Virus record (IMG/VR): IMGVR_UViG_3300025669_000226
Span: 1 to 21,121 of that record
Strand: one strand, 5' to 3'
DNA length: 21,121 nucleotides
Origin: a virus
Part shown: positions 13,348 to 19,833 of the stretch, in pieces
How the letters are laid out: every line of letters starts with the position of its first letter
Position numbering within the stretch: the stretch's first letter is position 1
Notes under the pieces: generated by a model
Database searches by the model: none
What the model was told of the DNA's origin: nothing
The model's input: only the letters and a program-made list of their open reading frames with translations
Position numbers and translations under genes: made by a program

Positions 13348-15486
13348 ATGACCACTGAGAACATCCCACAAGAAATGAAAGCCACGAAGCAGTGGATACT
13401 CTGGAAGTTTAAAGAAGTTCCAAACCCTAAGACTGGCGGCACTAAGATGACTAAAGTTCCTCTTAGTCCTTTAACTTTTCAGCCACACGATGTAAAAGAC
13501 AAGTCGGTTTACCAAACTTTTGAGAAAATTGTCGAAATCCACACTAAAAATAGTGATTTTGGCATCGGTTTCGCATTTAACACAGAAATCTCAGACATTT
13601 GTGGCATTGATATTGATAATAATAATATAAAAGATACTGTAACGATCAAGGCTAAAAAACAACGAAATGCTGATGACATTATTTTAATAATGAAAAGCTA
13701 CACTGAAAAATCCCCATCGGGCAAAGGCTATCACATTTACTTTCACGCAACCAAATCCAATAAGAACTGCCGAAACACCCTCTTAGACCTTGAAACATAC
13801 AGCAGGGATCGTTTCTTTACTGTGACTGGAAACAAGGTATCTAATGAGACCACAGTGGAGAAAAGACAAGAGGAGTATGACCAAGTTCTTGAAAAGTATT
13901 TTAAAACAGACAAACCAGATATTGTCGCTATGAAAAGGACTCCTATTATTCTCCAAGATCAGCACGTCCTTAATCTCCTCGCTTGCGAAAAAGATGCTCA
14001 CGTATTTAAAGCTCTATATACTAATCCTGGATTTGGTGACTACCCATCACAATCTGAGGCTGACGGAGCTCTCTCAATGAAGATCGCTTTCTATACCCAA
14101 GACGTTTCTCAAATCAAGAGAATAATGTTCAGCTCTGCTAAAGTCAGAGATAAATGGAACAGAGAAGCTTGGATGCTTGGAACTATCAACAGTGCTATCA
14201 ATAAATTAAGTGAATACTACACTCCTCCATCAAACGAGGATTTATCTTTTGACTTCCCAGAGGATCACAAACTCTCTTGGGTTGAGGCTGAGGATGAGGC
14301 TGCCAAAATCTTTGATAAAAATGGTCGAGTAAAAAAGAAGCAGAAAAAATTAGTCACTGATGAATATAGAAAAATATTTGATAAGCTCGGCTACTCTTTT
14401 GCTCTCAATGAATTAAACGACAACATTGAAGTCAACGGCGAAACTTATGGTGATGTAATGATTGGAGTTGTCGGAAGTAATCTTGATGATGTTGGCGTTT
14501 TTGAAAAAGGTCAAATCAGTCATAAAATTACTGCTTTTGCCAACGAGAATAGGTATCATCCAATTAAAAGATATTTAGACACTCTTGTTTGGAATGGAGA
14601 AAAAAGTATTGACCACCTAATTGATTGCTTTGAAGATGAGGATGGAACTTTCGCCATCTATTTTAAAAAGTGGATTGTCGGTTCTATTGCTAAAATTTAT
14701 AAAAGACACCAGAACAAGGTTTTAATCTTAAACGGAAAGCAAAATATTGGCAAAAGTAGGTTTGTTGACTGGCTAGGATCTGCTTGTGAAGATGGTCGCT
14801 ATTTTATATCTGCTGAATTAAACGCTGGAGATAAAGATAGCTTAGTCAGAATGGCAAGCAAATGGATTTGGGAAATCGGAGAGCTTAGTGGCGTTTCTGG
14901 TAAGACTTCTGCTGGCAGAATTAAGTCACTGATTACAACAGTTGACCTGACTGTCAGAAAATCTTATGCGAAAAACGATATGACTAAGCCAGCTCTAACA
15001 AGCTTCATTGGAACAGTCAACGATGCTGGTGGCTTCTTAAACGATAAAACTGGCAGTAGAAGGTTTGCTGTTTCCACAATAAAGAGCATTGACTGGCATA
15101 GGTATCTTAACGAATTAGACCCTGATGATGTTTGGGCTGAGGCTTATCACCTCTTTAACAGTGGCTTTGACTATGAGTTTAATGTTCAGGAAGAAGAAAT
15201 GCTTGAAAAGCAGAATGAGGCTTACACCGTTGATGATCCAGTCAGCGATGCAATTATGGAGTTCATTGACTTTTCTGATCCTAATGGAGAAATCTCATCA
15301 CTTGAATTGAGGAAGGTTGTGCTTGAGGTCACAAAAGTAAGGTGTAGCGACACCGAGCTTAGTCAACAGATTGGCTACATTATGAAGAAGAAGAAAGTGA
15401 AGAAAATTACAAAAAGAAATCGTGGCACTATTTATATTGGAGCACGATATGTAGCGGATGCTATAAGAACTGGAGGATTACTATGA
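13348..15486 (+). CDS. Primase-helicase: AEP-type primase fused to VapE-like ATPase
   Basis: The 712-residue replication protein has an N-terminal archaeo-eukaryotic primase/PrimPol-like domain. It has CGIDIDN with D88 and D90, SPSGKGYHIYFH with H129, and LETYSRDRFFTVTG near 148-161. The C-terminal VapE-type superfamily 3-like ATPase has NGKQNIGKSRF (Walker A, G463-S470), KWIWEIGEL (E509) and the FIGTVNDAGGFLNDKTGSRRF arginine-finger region. The end (LRKVVLEVTKVRC...) looks like a winged helix. I chose ATG 13348, with GAAAGG upstream, because the earlier TTG 13309 lies in the terminator hairpin. It probably primes and unwinds at the adjacent origin. Confidence 0.88.
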   Translation: MTTENIPQEMKATKQWILWKFKEVPNPKTGGTKMTKVPLSPLTFQPHDVKDKSVYQTFEKIVEIHTKNSDFGIGFAFNTEISDICGIDIDNNNIKDTVTIKAKKQRNADDIILIMKSYTEKSPSGKGYHIYFHATKSNKNCRNTLLDLETYSRDRFFTVTGNKVSNETTVEKRQEEYDQVLEKYFKTDKPDIVAMKRTPIILQDQHVLNLLACEKDAHVFKALYTNPGFGDYPSQSEADGALSMKIAFYTQDVSQIKRIMFSSAKVRDKWNREAWMLGTINSAINKLSEYYTPPSNEDLSFDFPEDHKLSWVEAEDEAAKIFDKNGRVKKKQKKLVTDEYRKIFDKLGYSFALNELNDNIEVNGETYGDVMIGVVGSNLDDVGVFEKGQISHKITAFANENRYHPIKRYLDTLVWNGEKSIDHLIDCFEDEDGTFAIYFKKWIVGSIAKIYKRHQNKVLILNGKQNIGKSRFVDWLGSACEDGRYFISAELNAGDKDSLVRMASKWIWEIGELSGVSGKTSAGRIKSLITTVDLTVRKSYAKNDMTKPALTSFIGTVNDAGGFLNDKTGSRRFAVSTIKSIDWHRYLNELDPDDVWAEAYHLFNSGFDYEFNVQEEEMLEKQNEAYTVDDPVSDAIMEFIDFSDPNGEISSLELRKVVLEVTKVRCSDTELSQQIGYIMKKKKVKKITKRNRGTIYIGARYVADAIRTGGLL

Positions 15487-15863
15487 CACTACACGAAGCT
15501 TACTTAGAAGCCAAAGATCGCCACGACGATCTTGACATCCCAAACGGCATAGCTTGGGGAGTAGCAATCAAAGAGATTGCCTTTGAAAACGATGTTGATG
15601 TGGACAAACTTCGCACCTACATCGCTACCGAGATTGGTAAGAACAGAAATCGCAGCACTAGAAATCTTCTAAACGCCAACAAGGCTTGGACTGATGCAAT
15701 GGCAGATGGCAAGCTGACCGATCTGACTATGATCCACTCTAAGTTTGATGCTGGCTTAATCAACCGCAAAAACGCAATGAAGAAATGGGCAAGAGAAATT
15801 GTGGCTGATGAGAGCGTTGATGAAATCACGAGATACAAAATAAAAACTAAATATAAAGTCTAG
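15483..15863 (+). CDS. Unknown 126-aa protein coupled to primase-helicase
   Basis: The ATG overlaps the primase-helicase stop (ATGA) with a GGAGG ribosome site. The protein is mainly helical and mixed in charge, e.g. AWGVAIKEIAFENDVDVDKLRTYIATEIGKNRNRSTR and FDAGLINRKNAMKKWAREIVADESVDE. It has no Cys and no membrane segment. I do not recognise it. Coupled translation suggests a replication partner, such as a loader or accessory DNA-binding protein. Confidence 0.62.
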   Translation: MTLHEAYLEAKDRHDDLDIPNGIAWGVAIKEIAFENDVDVDKLRTYIATEIGKNRNRSTRNLLNANKAWTDAMADGKLTDLTMIHSKFDAGLINRKNAMKKWAREIVADESVDEITRYKIKTKYKV

Positions 15864-15873
15864 AAAGGACAAG

Positions 15874-16158
15874 ATGACAGATAAAAAGAGAACGATAACT
15901 GACAATATCTCCCCTTATGGTGACTATTGGAGAGAAAGCAAAATTGAAGCAGAAAAATATATAATAAAGTATAGTTTTTATCAAGATAAAACTGAAACTG
16001 AAATGCAGTCACTCACTGGCTTAGTTCTTTATTTGAAAGGAGTTAGCCCAACCGAAGAAATAGTTGAGGTTTTGAGATTAAATCCAGTAAATCTTCCAGA
16101 GTTTAGATCAGCTTTTAATGATCTTAAAAACATCCTCAATGGATGTGAGGAATATTAA
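15874..16158 (+). CDS. Unknown 94-aa protein in the replication operon
   Basis: ATG 15874 follows an AGAAAGGA site. The product is helical and charged with a DYWRESKIEAEKYIIKYSFYQDKTETEMQSLTGLVLYLKG core and an acidic/Asn-rich C-terminal helix (NDLKNILNGCEEY). No motif is recognised. It ends just before the SSB promoter. Confidence 0.6.
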   Translation: MTDKKRTITDNISPYGDYWRESKIEAEKYIIKYSFYQDKTETEMQSLTGLVLYLKGVSPTEEIVEVLRLNPVNLPEFRSAFNDLKNILNGCEEY

Positions 16159-16167
16159 AAAGTCCTA

Positions 16168-16196
16168 TTGACACCTGCCCTCTAAACCATTATAAT
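16168..16196 (+). promoter_or_regulatory. Consensus sigma-70-type promoter for SSB
   Basis: TTGACA (16168-16173), exactly 17 bp, TATAAT (16191-16196): a full-consensus promoter. It shares CCTATTGACA with the others. The predicted start is ~16203, so the RNA begins with TGTCGC (16203-16208), which can pair with GCGACA (16240-16245) to form a 5' stem just before the ribosome site. Confidence 0.88.
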
Positions 16197-16258
16197 AATT
16201 AGTGTCGCAGCCACAAAAAAACTATTAACAAACAAGAGCGCGACAGAAAGACATATAT

Positions 16259-16768
16259 ATGTCAGATTTTTTTCCAGATGAGATCCAAACGGAGTCCATC
16301 TCAGGATACACTAAGTTCGTTAGTGGAACTCCAACCCGTCTTAGAATTTTAGCCAAACCTCTTTTCCTGTGGGAAACTTGGATTGAAGAAGATGGCAAAA
16401 GAGCTCCAAAACGCTTTGCGCTAGATGCTAAAATCCCAGTTAGTGAAGTTGGTGCAGACGGCATTAAACAGACAATGTTTTGCAAGGTTTATAACTATGA
16501 AACAAAGAGTGTTCAGGTTATGAGCGTTTACCAAAAACAGATTTTAAAGCCACTTAAAAAGTACACTTTAAATCCTAAATATGGTAATCCAACAGGCTAC
16601 GACATCATTGTCGAGCGTGAAGGTGAAGGAAAGCAAACCAGATACAGTTTGGTCGCTAATCCTAAAGAGGAAATGGCAAAAGAGGTCAAAGAAGCCGATG
16701 AGAAGCAAGGAGTCGACCTAGAGGCTATGCTTATCAACGCTGACCCCTTTATGAATAAAACCAAATAA
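16259..16768 (+). CDS. Single-stranded DNA-binding protein (gp32/OB-fold-like)
   Basis: The 169 residues match the phage SSB type seen in T4 gp32-related proteins. Features are GYTKFVSGTPTRLRILAKPLFLWETW, a DGKRAPKRF loop, FCKVYNYETKSVQVMSVYQKQILKPLKKYTLNPKYG with aromatic and Lys residues for ssDNA, and TGYDIIVEREGEGKQTRYSLVAN. The C-terminal tail is charged and ends DPFMNKTK. It has its own consensus promoter and a terminator after it, fitting a high-copy replication protein. The weak part is the absence of a clear zinc motif, so it is gp32-like rather than a proven orthologue. Confidence 0.72.
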   Translation: MSDFFPDEIQTESISGYTKFVSGTPTRLRILAKPLFLWETWIEEDGKRAPKRFALDAKIPVSEVGADGIKQTMFCKVYNYETKSVQVMSVYQKQILKPLKKYTLNPKYGNPTGYDIIVEREGEGKQTRYSLVANPKEEMAKEVKEADEKQGVDLEAMLINADPFMNKTK

Positions 16769-16794
16769 GGTAAAGTTACCGCTGAAACTAGGAG

Positions 16795-16819
16795 AGCCAG
16801 TTTAACCACTGGCTTTTTT
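16795..16819 (+). terminator. Terminator after SSB
   Basis: AGCCAGT (16795-16801) pairs with ACTGGCT (16808-16814) across loop TTAACC, followed by T to 16819. This is a clean rho-independent terminator that isolates the SSB unit. Confidence 0.87.
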
Positions 16820-16824
16820 AGTTC

Positions 16825-16854
16825 TTGACCTGTCAAGAGGGCTTATGTTAAGAT
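16825..16854 (+). promoter_or_regulatory. Leaderless promoter and operator-like palindrome of the HTH gene
   Basis: TTGACC (16825-16830), 18-bp spacer, TAAGAT (16849-16854). The predicted +1 is 16861, the A of the start codon, and no ribosome site exists. The -35 lies in the palindrome CTTGAC-CT-GTCAAG (16824-16837), a plausible repressor site. Confidence 0.65.
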
Positions 16855-16860
16855 GCAGCA

Positions 16861-17091
16861 ATGAGAAAATACACAAAGACAAACAGAAAAATTGAGAGTG
16901 ACCAAAGTCAAACCGACTGGGATAAAGTCATCAGAGTGATCCTTTTAAAGAACCAAAATCCTAAATTTACATTTGAAGATGTGGGTAAAAGAATAAAGAT
17001 GAGCAGACAGAGAGCTCATCAAATTTGGACTGCCCACAAAAACAAAACAGTGGCTGAGCTAGAGTTCTTAGCTGACAAATATGGTAAATAA
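16861..17091 (+). CDS. Small HTH regulator, sigma region 4-like
   Basis: The 76-residue protein has FTFEDVGKRIKMSRQRAHQIW, which closely follows the sigma-70 region 4.2 pattern of E-E-I-x-x-x-x-x-x-S-R-x-R-V-x-Q-I. The N-terminus is basic (MRKYTKTNRK). It probably binds promoter DNA, as a repressor or activator of nearby genes. Its start codon lies at the predicted transcription start. The last ~16 codons and 3' flank are duplicated at 17675-17744. The promoter of the next gene begins right after its stop. Confidence 0.66.
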   Translation: MRKYTKTNRKIESDQSQTDWDKVIRVILLKNQNPKFTFEDVGKRIKMSRQRAHQIWTAHKNKTVAELEFLADKYGK

Positions 17092-17105
17092 ATTACCTAT
17101 TGACA
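17036..17105 (+). repeat. 70-bp direct repeat, copy 1
   Basis: It covers the 3' end of the HTH gene and runs through the TTGACA -35 of the following promoter. It differs from copy 2 (17675-17744) at one base (A17049 vs T17688), a synonymous Thr codon change in the gene. Confidence 0.92.
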
Positions 17106-17128
17106 ACAATACGTTATAGTATTATACT
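17100..17128 (+). promoter_or_regulatory. Promoter with dyad over -10
   Basis: TTGACA (17100-17105), 17 bp, TATACT (17123-17128). An inverted repeat ATAGTAT-T-ATACTAT (17116-17130) covers the -10, so it is a good operator candidate for the adjacent HTH proteins. The -35 is in ACCTATTGACA. Confidence 0.82.
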
Positions 17129-17159
17129 ATCGTTAGTAATAAACAAATAAAGGAACAAC

Positions 17160-17345
17160 ATGAAAGTTCAATTTTACACAAAGCAGGTATACGGAAACAC
17201 ACTTATTTATTTAGTAGAGAGTGAAGCAACAGAGAACATGCTTTGCCTAATAGGCCAAAAGACAATCAGTAAGTTTCAAATGAAAAGATTTGAAGATCTT
17301 GGAATTAGTTTTGAGCAAGTTATAAACCCAGAGGATAAAATCTAA
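17160..17345 (+). CDS. Unknown 61-aa protein
   Basis: The ATG has an AAAGGA site and the ORF is expressed from the promoter at 17100. The product is mixed beta/alpha (KVQFYTKQVYGNTLIYLVESE...MKRFEDLGISFEQVI), with one Cys. No family is recognised. It abuts the next ORF with no gap. Confidence 0.58.
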   Translation: MKVQFYTKQVYGNTLIYLVESEATENMLCLIGQKTISKFQMKRFEDLGISFEQVINPEDKI

Positions 17346-17585
17346 ATGACAGATATATTATCAAAAACATATTTTAACGATAGAGATCCAATGGCAGAAT
17401 TAGATTCTATAATGGAGCGATCAGGATTCAACACTTTTAAGACACTCAAACAGGTTGAATTACTAACAGGAATCAAATTAGATAATCTTAGGCAGAGAAT
17501 ACACCGAGGCACGTTACAGGCGGTAAAGAGGGGTAGGGATTGGTTTATCTCAAATAAAACAATAGAAGAATTAACCAATACTTGA
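17346..17585 (+). CDS. Excisionase/MerR-like wHTH protein
   Basis: The 79-residue protein has TLKQVELLTGIKLDNLRQRIHRGTLQAVKRGRDWFIS, the signature of excisionase-type winged HTHs: a helix-turn-helix, R-G-x-L-x-A-V-K-x-G-R, then the I/F-S wing. The N-terminus (MAELDSIMERSGFNTF) is a helical extension. It directly follows the 61-aa ORF in one operon. No integrase is in the window, so it is more likely a transcription regulator than a true excisionase. Confidence 0.72.
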   Translation: MTDILSKTYFNDRDPMAELDSIMERSGFNTFKTLKQVELLTGIKLDNLRQRIHRGTLQAVKRGRDWFISNKTIEELTNT

Positions 17586-17671
17586 TCTTTGCCGAGAATA
17601 TCTTAGTACGCTGACACTATAAAGAATTGAGGGTTTACAGCCGTTGATATACGCTATTAGAGGAGAATAAT

Positions 17672-17701
17672 ATGACAAAAACAAAACTGTGGCTGAGCTA
17701 G
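17672..17701 (+). CDS. Possible 9-aa leader peptide at duplication junction
   Basis: AGGAG (17661-17665) then ATG 17672 opens MTKTKLWLS-stop, read out of frame through the start of the duplicated HTH tail. It could be a leader peptide, or a leftover start of an ORF broken when the 70-bp copy arrived. The rest of 17586-17770 holds no other gene. Confidence 0.25.
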   Translation: MTKTKLWLS

Positions 17702-17744
17702 AGTTCTTAGCTGACAAATATGGTAAATAAATTACCTATTGACA
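17675..17744 (+). repeat. 70-bp direct repeat, copy 2
   Basis: This near-identical copy of 17036-17105 holds a fragment of the HTH gene's 3' end plus AATTACCTATTGACA. It supplies the -35 of the lysozyme promoter. An in-frame stop (17668-17670) precedes the HTH fragment, so no fused protein is made. Confidence 0.92.
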
Positions 17745-17768
17745 GATACTTACAATTCGTGCTTTAAT
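17739..17768 (+). promoter_or_regulatory. Lysozyme promoter, near-leaderless
   Basis: TTGACA (17739-17744), 18-bp spacer, TTTAAT (17763-17768). The predicted +1 is 17775-17777, at the ATG. The -35 comes from repeat copy 2. Confidence 0.7.
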
Positions 17769-17776
17769 AGTTGTAT

Positions 17777-18307
17777 ATGAAAAAAAGAAAAGCTTGGAAC
17801 ACAAGAATCAAAACTAATGGTGGTTATTCCTTTTATAAAGGCAGCCGTTGGTCTCCAGTCGCAGGGCTAATGGGATCAATAGTTCTTGGGATTTTCTCAA
17901 TGGGCTTTGGTCAGGTCAAAGAAATGATTACCACATGGAATGATGTCAACCAAGCTCAAGCACATATAAGTAACGTGGTTGTGATTGAGAAACGAGAGCA
18001 AAACTACACAGAGAAACAACAAATTTTAGACTACATCATTGAAGTATTTAGCGATGACAGTGCTGATGCAATCACAATTATCAACAAGTGTGAAAATCAC
18101 GCCTTTAATCCAGGGGCTACCAACTGGAACAGAAACGGAACTTGGGATGCAGGTATTTTCCAGATAAATGAAATCCACGGCTACTCAATTGAGCAGATGA
18201 AGGATTGGAAACAAAACATTGATGCGGCAAAGAAGATTTTTGATGGCAGGGGGTGGTCGGCTTGGTCTTGCTCACACGTTATAAATATTAAGAGTTTTTG
18301 GCAATAA
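17777..18307 (+). CDS. Membrane-anchored lysozyme/transglycosylase (endolysin)
   Basis: The 176-residue protein has a basic N-terminus, a hydrophobic anchor (about 27-46, SPVAGLMGSIVLGIFSMGFG), a charged linker, and a C-terminal lysozyme-like domain. CENHAFNP has the likely catalytic E106, followed by GTWDAGIFQIN (residues 121-131), the substrate-groove motif of goose-type/SLT lysozymes, and GRGWSAWSCSH. C105 and C165 may form a disulfide, which would suit an outside-facing domain. It cleaves peptidoglycan for lysis (or is a virion enzyme). ATG 17777 is used because TTG 17771 is upstream of the predicted +1 and no ribosome site exists. Confidence 0.83.
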   Translation: MKKRKAWNTRIKTNGGYSFYKGSRWSPVAGLMGSIVLGIFSMGFGQVKEMITTWNDVNQAQAHISNVVVIEKREQNYTEKQQILDYIIEVFSDDSADAITIINKCENHAFNPGATNWNRNGTWDAGIFQINEIHGYSIEQMKDWKQNIDAAKKIFDGRGWSAWSCSHVINIKSFWQ

Positions 18308-18338
18308 TATAAATTAGTCGGTGAGTGAAAGGATCAAA

Positions 18339-18449
18339 ATGAAATTATCAATCAAAGAAAATGCACATAGCATTAAGCGTTTAGGAATTGCTATTTGGGC
18401 TATCGTAGCCTTCTTAGTATTATTAACATTAAAAGTATTATATTTTTAA
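18339..18449 (+). CDS. Tiny single-span membrane protein (36 aa)
   Basis: ATG 18339 after a GAAAGGA site opens 36 residues: a basic N-terminus (MKLSIKENAHSIKR) and one long helix (LGIAIWAIVAFLVLLTLKVLYF). It lies right after the lysozyme, so it is a holin or spanin-like candidate. Its small size makes identification tentative. Confidence 0.55.
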   Translation: MKLSIKENAHSIKRLGIAIWAIVAFLVLLTLKVLYF

Positions 18450-18470
18450 TAGTCGCTGAAAAGGCTTAAC

Positions 18471-18500
18471 GCAGTTGGCGGATCTGTTTAAAACCGCTAA
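18471..18500 (+). promoter_or_regulatory. Leader element copy 1
   Basis: GCAGTTGGCGG-A-TCTG-T-TTAA-A-A recurs at 19237 with only three changes. Here GCGG (18478-18481) can pair with CCGC (18494-18497), close to the GAAAGGA site of the next ORF. It is a possible translational control element. Confidence 0.5.
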
Positions 18501-18513
18501 ATAGAAAGGAATA

Positions 18514-18657
18514 ATGAAACATCATTTAAGCGAATTAGCATTTAGGTTTTATCTTTGGACGTGCAACTGCACCAGAGATGAATATTATGAATGGATTGAA
18601 GATAACATTAAAGTAAATAAGCCTAAAAAATTATCAGATTTTCAAAAAGAATTATAA
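18514..18657 (+). CDS. Small protein (47 aa), unknown
   Basis: ATG 18514 has a GAAAGGA site. The product is MKHHLSELAFRFYLWTCNC... then a Tyr/Trp/Glu-rich stretch and a basic tail, with CNC close together. It is not hydrophobic enough for a clear membrane helix. I do not recognise it. It may be an accessory or host-takeover protein. Confidence 0.48.
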   Translation: MKHHLSELAFRFYLWTCNCTRDEYYEWIEDNIKVNKPKKLSDFQKEL

Positions 18658-18663
18658 AAAATA

Positions 18664-18675
18664 AGCCTATAGGCT
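18664..18675. repeat. Perfect 12-bp palindrome AGCCTATAGGCT
   Basis: The palindrome sits just before the GAAAGGA site of the next ORF. Its half-site AGCCTAT is the iteron core of the origin region, so the same protein might bind here. Confidence 0.6.
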
Positions 18676-18685
18676 GAAAGGAATT

Positions 18686-19210
18686 ATGAAAAGTTTAATA
18701 AAAGGAGCAATAGTTTTGGTAATAGGTGGAGTAGCCTACTCGTTTAGTCAAGCCGATGTAGCTCGCAACATGTCAAAAGACACTGGTATGACCGAGAAAC
18801 AGGCAACTCAGTTTATTGAGAGCATACCTGAGAATGAGCTAGCGTCTTGGACAGAAGTAGGAGAAGATTATGTTTTATTTGGTAAAGAATTAAAACAGAT
18901 TGCTAACGAGTCTAATTGCAACGAGTGGCAGTTTGATTGGGAAAGCCCAACACTATCTTGTGAAAAAGGCTTATCTCAAATAGCTACTTGGGGAGAAAAC
19001 CAGATAGCTCTTGGCAATTCTTATATCAAGCTAGATAGCTCTAGCGCTACTGATAAGGACATGATTAAAACCATAAATTTGATTGGTCGTTATAACGCCA
19101 ATCTTGCTTTTGAAATAGTAGAAGCTATTTTATCTCAAGCAGATATTACAGAGGAAAAAAACACTAACGCTTATAATAAAGCAGTTTTACAATCAGCTAT
19201 TGAGAATTAA
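18686..19210 (+). CDS. Secreted/anchored protein of unknown function
   Basis: The 174 residues begin with a signal-like segment (MKSLIKGAIVLVIGGVAYSF, then SQADVA as a possible cleavage region). The mature part is helical and Glu/Asn-rich (TEKQATQFIESIPENELASW, CEKGLSQIATWGENQIALG) with Cys in NESNCNEW and LSCEKG that could pair outside the membrane. No catalytic motif is seen. It is in the lysis/host-interface cluster. Exclusion, spanin-like or host-modifying roles are only guesses. Confidence 0.58.
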   Translation: MKSLIKGAIVLVIGGVAYSFSQADVARNMSKDTGMTEKQATQFIESIPENELASWTEVGEDYVLFGKELKQIANESNCNEWQFDWESPTLSCEKGLSQIATWGENQIALGNSYIKLDSSSATDKDMIKTINLIGRYNANLAFEIVEAILSQADITEEKNTNAYNKAVLQSAIEN

Positions 19211-19213
19211 GTT

Positions 19214-19284
19214 AGAGTAATTGGTCTTACTCAGTAGCAGTTGGCGGGTCTGCTTAACAAACTGCTAAAAGACCCTAAGAGGTC
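19214..19284 (+). promoter_or_regulatory. Leader element copy 2 with three hairpins
   Basis: GAGTAA/TTACTC (19215-19232), AGCAGTT/AACTGCT (19236-19266, enclosing the GCAGTTGGCGG repeat shared with 18471) and GACC/GGTC (19271-19284) stand in a row before the ribosome site of the next ORF. No U-run is present. Confidence 0.5.
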
Positions 19285-19295
19285 AGAAAGAGATT

Positions 19296-19526
19296 ATGAA
19301 AACAGAAATGACATTAAGAACGATGCAACCAAAAAGAATGGCTAAACTAACTAATATAACTTCAAAAACAGATGAGATGGAAGTAAACGCAATCGGGGTA
19401 ATTATTGTGCTATCTATTTTCTCAATAGGAATGTTTACGGCATTAGTTATTTTAAGACCAGATTTAATAGACTGGAGAGCATTTGAACGATCATTTATGT
19501 TAGGAATTATTATGGGAATGAGATAA
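19296..19526 (+). CDS. Small membrane protein (76 aa)
   Basis: A basic N-terminus (MKTEMTLRTMQPKRMAKLT) precedes a clear transmembrane helix (AIGVIIVLSIFSIGMFTALVIL), then a short charged part and a second shorter hydrophobic end (SFMLGIIMGM). Ribosome site AGAAAGAGA. It is a holin or membrane-accessory candidate in the lysis region. Confidence 0.55.
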   Translation: MKTEMTLRTMQPKRMAKLTNITSKTDEMEVNAIGVIIVLSIFSIGMFTALVILRPDLIDWRAFERSFMLGIIMGMR

Positions 19527-19530
19527 ATTT

Positions 19531-19833
19531 ATGACACAACACTTCACCCCATCACAAAACCAATATATCGCCAAGCTGATTAAAAAGGCTAAAGCTAAAG
19601 AGCGAGCTAGAATAATTATGAATAACTTTACACCAGGACAAAGAAGCGAGATTGCTAGGCTGATTAAAAAGGCTAAGGTAAAGGAGCGAGCTAGAATAAT
19701 TATGACAGATAAATCATCAGTACAAGAATTTGCAGACAGTTTAAAAGATGATCCACAGGAAATTTTAAACTGGATTGATAGAGAAATTGCAGAATACAAA
19801 AAACTCAAAGCAATACTGGAGAAACAGAAATGA
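19531..19833 (+). CDS. Tandem-repeat basic protein (100 aa)
   Basis: Two ~28-29-residue repeats, each beginning with Met, share FTP, then IA-x-LIKKAK-x-KERARIIM, over 19531-19617 and 19618-19701, and a single C-terminal acidic part follows (SVQEFADSLKDDPQEILNW...). The DNA is also repeated. The repeat is basic helix, perhaps nucleic-acid or membrane-binding. The start ATG follows the previous stop by four bases with no ribosome site. Internal in-frame ATGs at 19618 and 19702 could give shorter forms. Confidence 0.55.
   Translation: MTQHFTPSQNQYIAKLIKKAKAKERARIIMNNFTPGQRSEIARLIKKAKVKERARIIMTDKSSVQEFADSLKDDPQEILNWIDREIAEYKKLKAILEKQK

Noticed and set aside
18450-18513. tRNA-like segment (AGTTGG followed by a CTGTTTAAAACC loop)
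   Set aside because: No acceptor stem or T-arm can be drawn; explained better by the repeated leader element.
19500-19808. Leftward frame opposite the tandem-repeat gene
   Set aside because: It mirrors the repeat; its hydrophobic runs arise from complementing Lys/Ala codons, and all neighbours run rightward.
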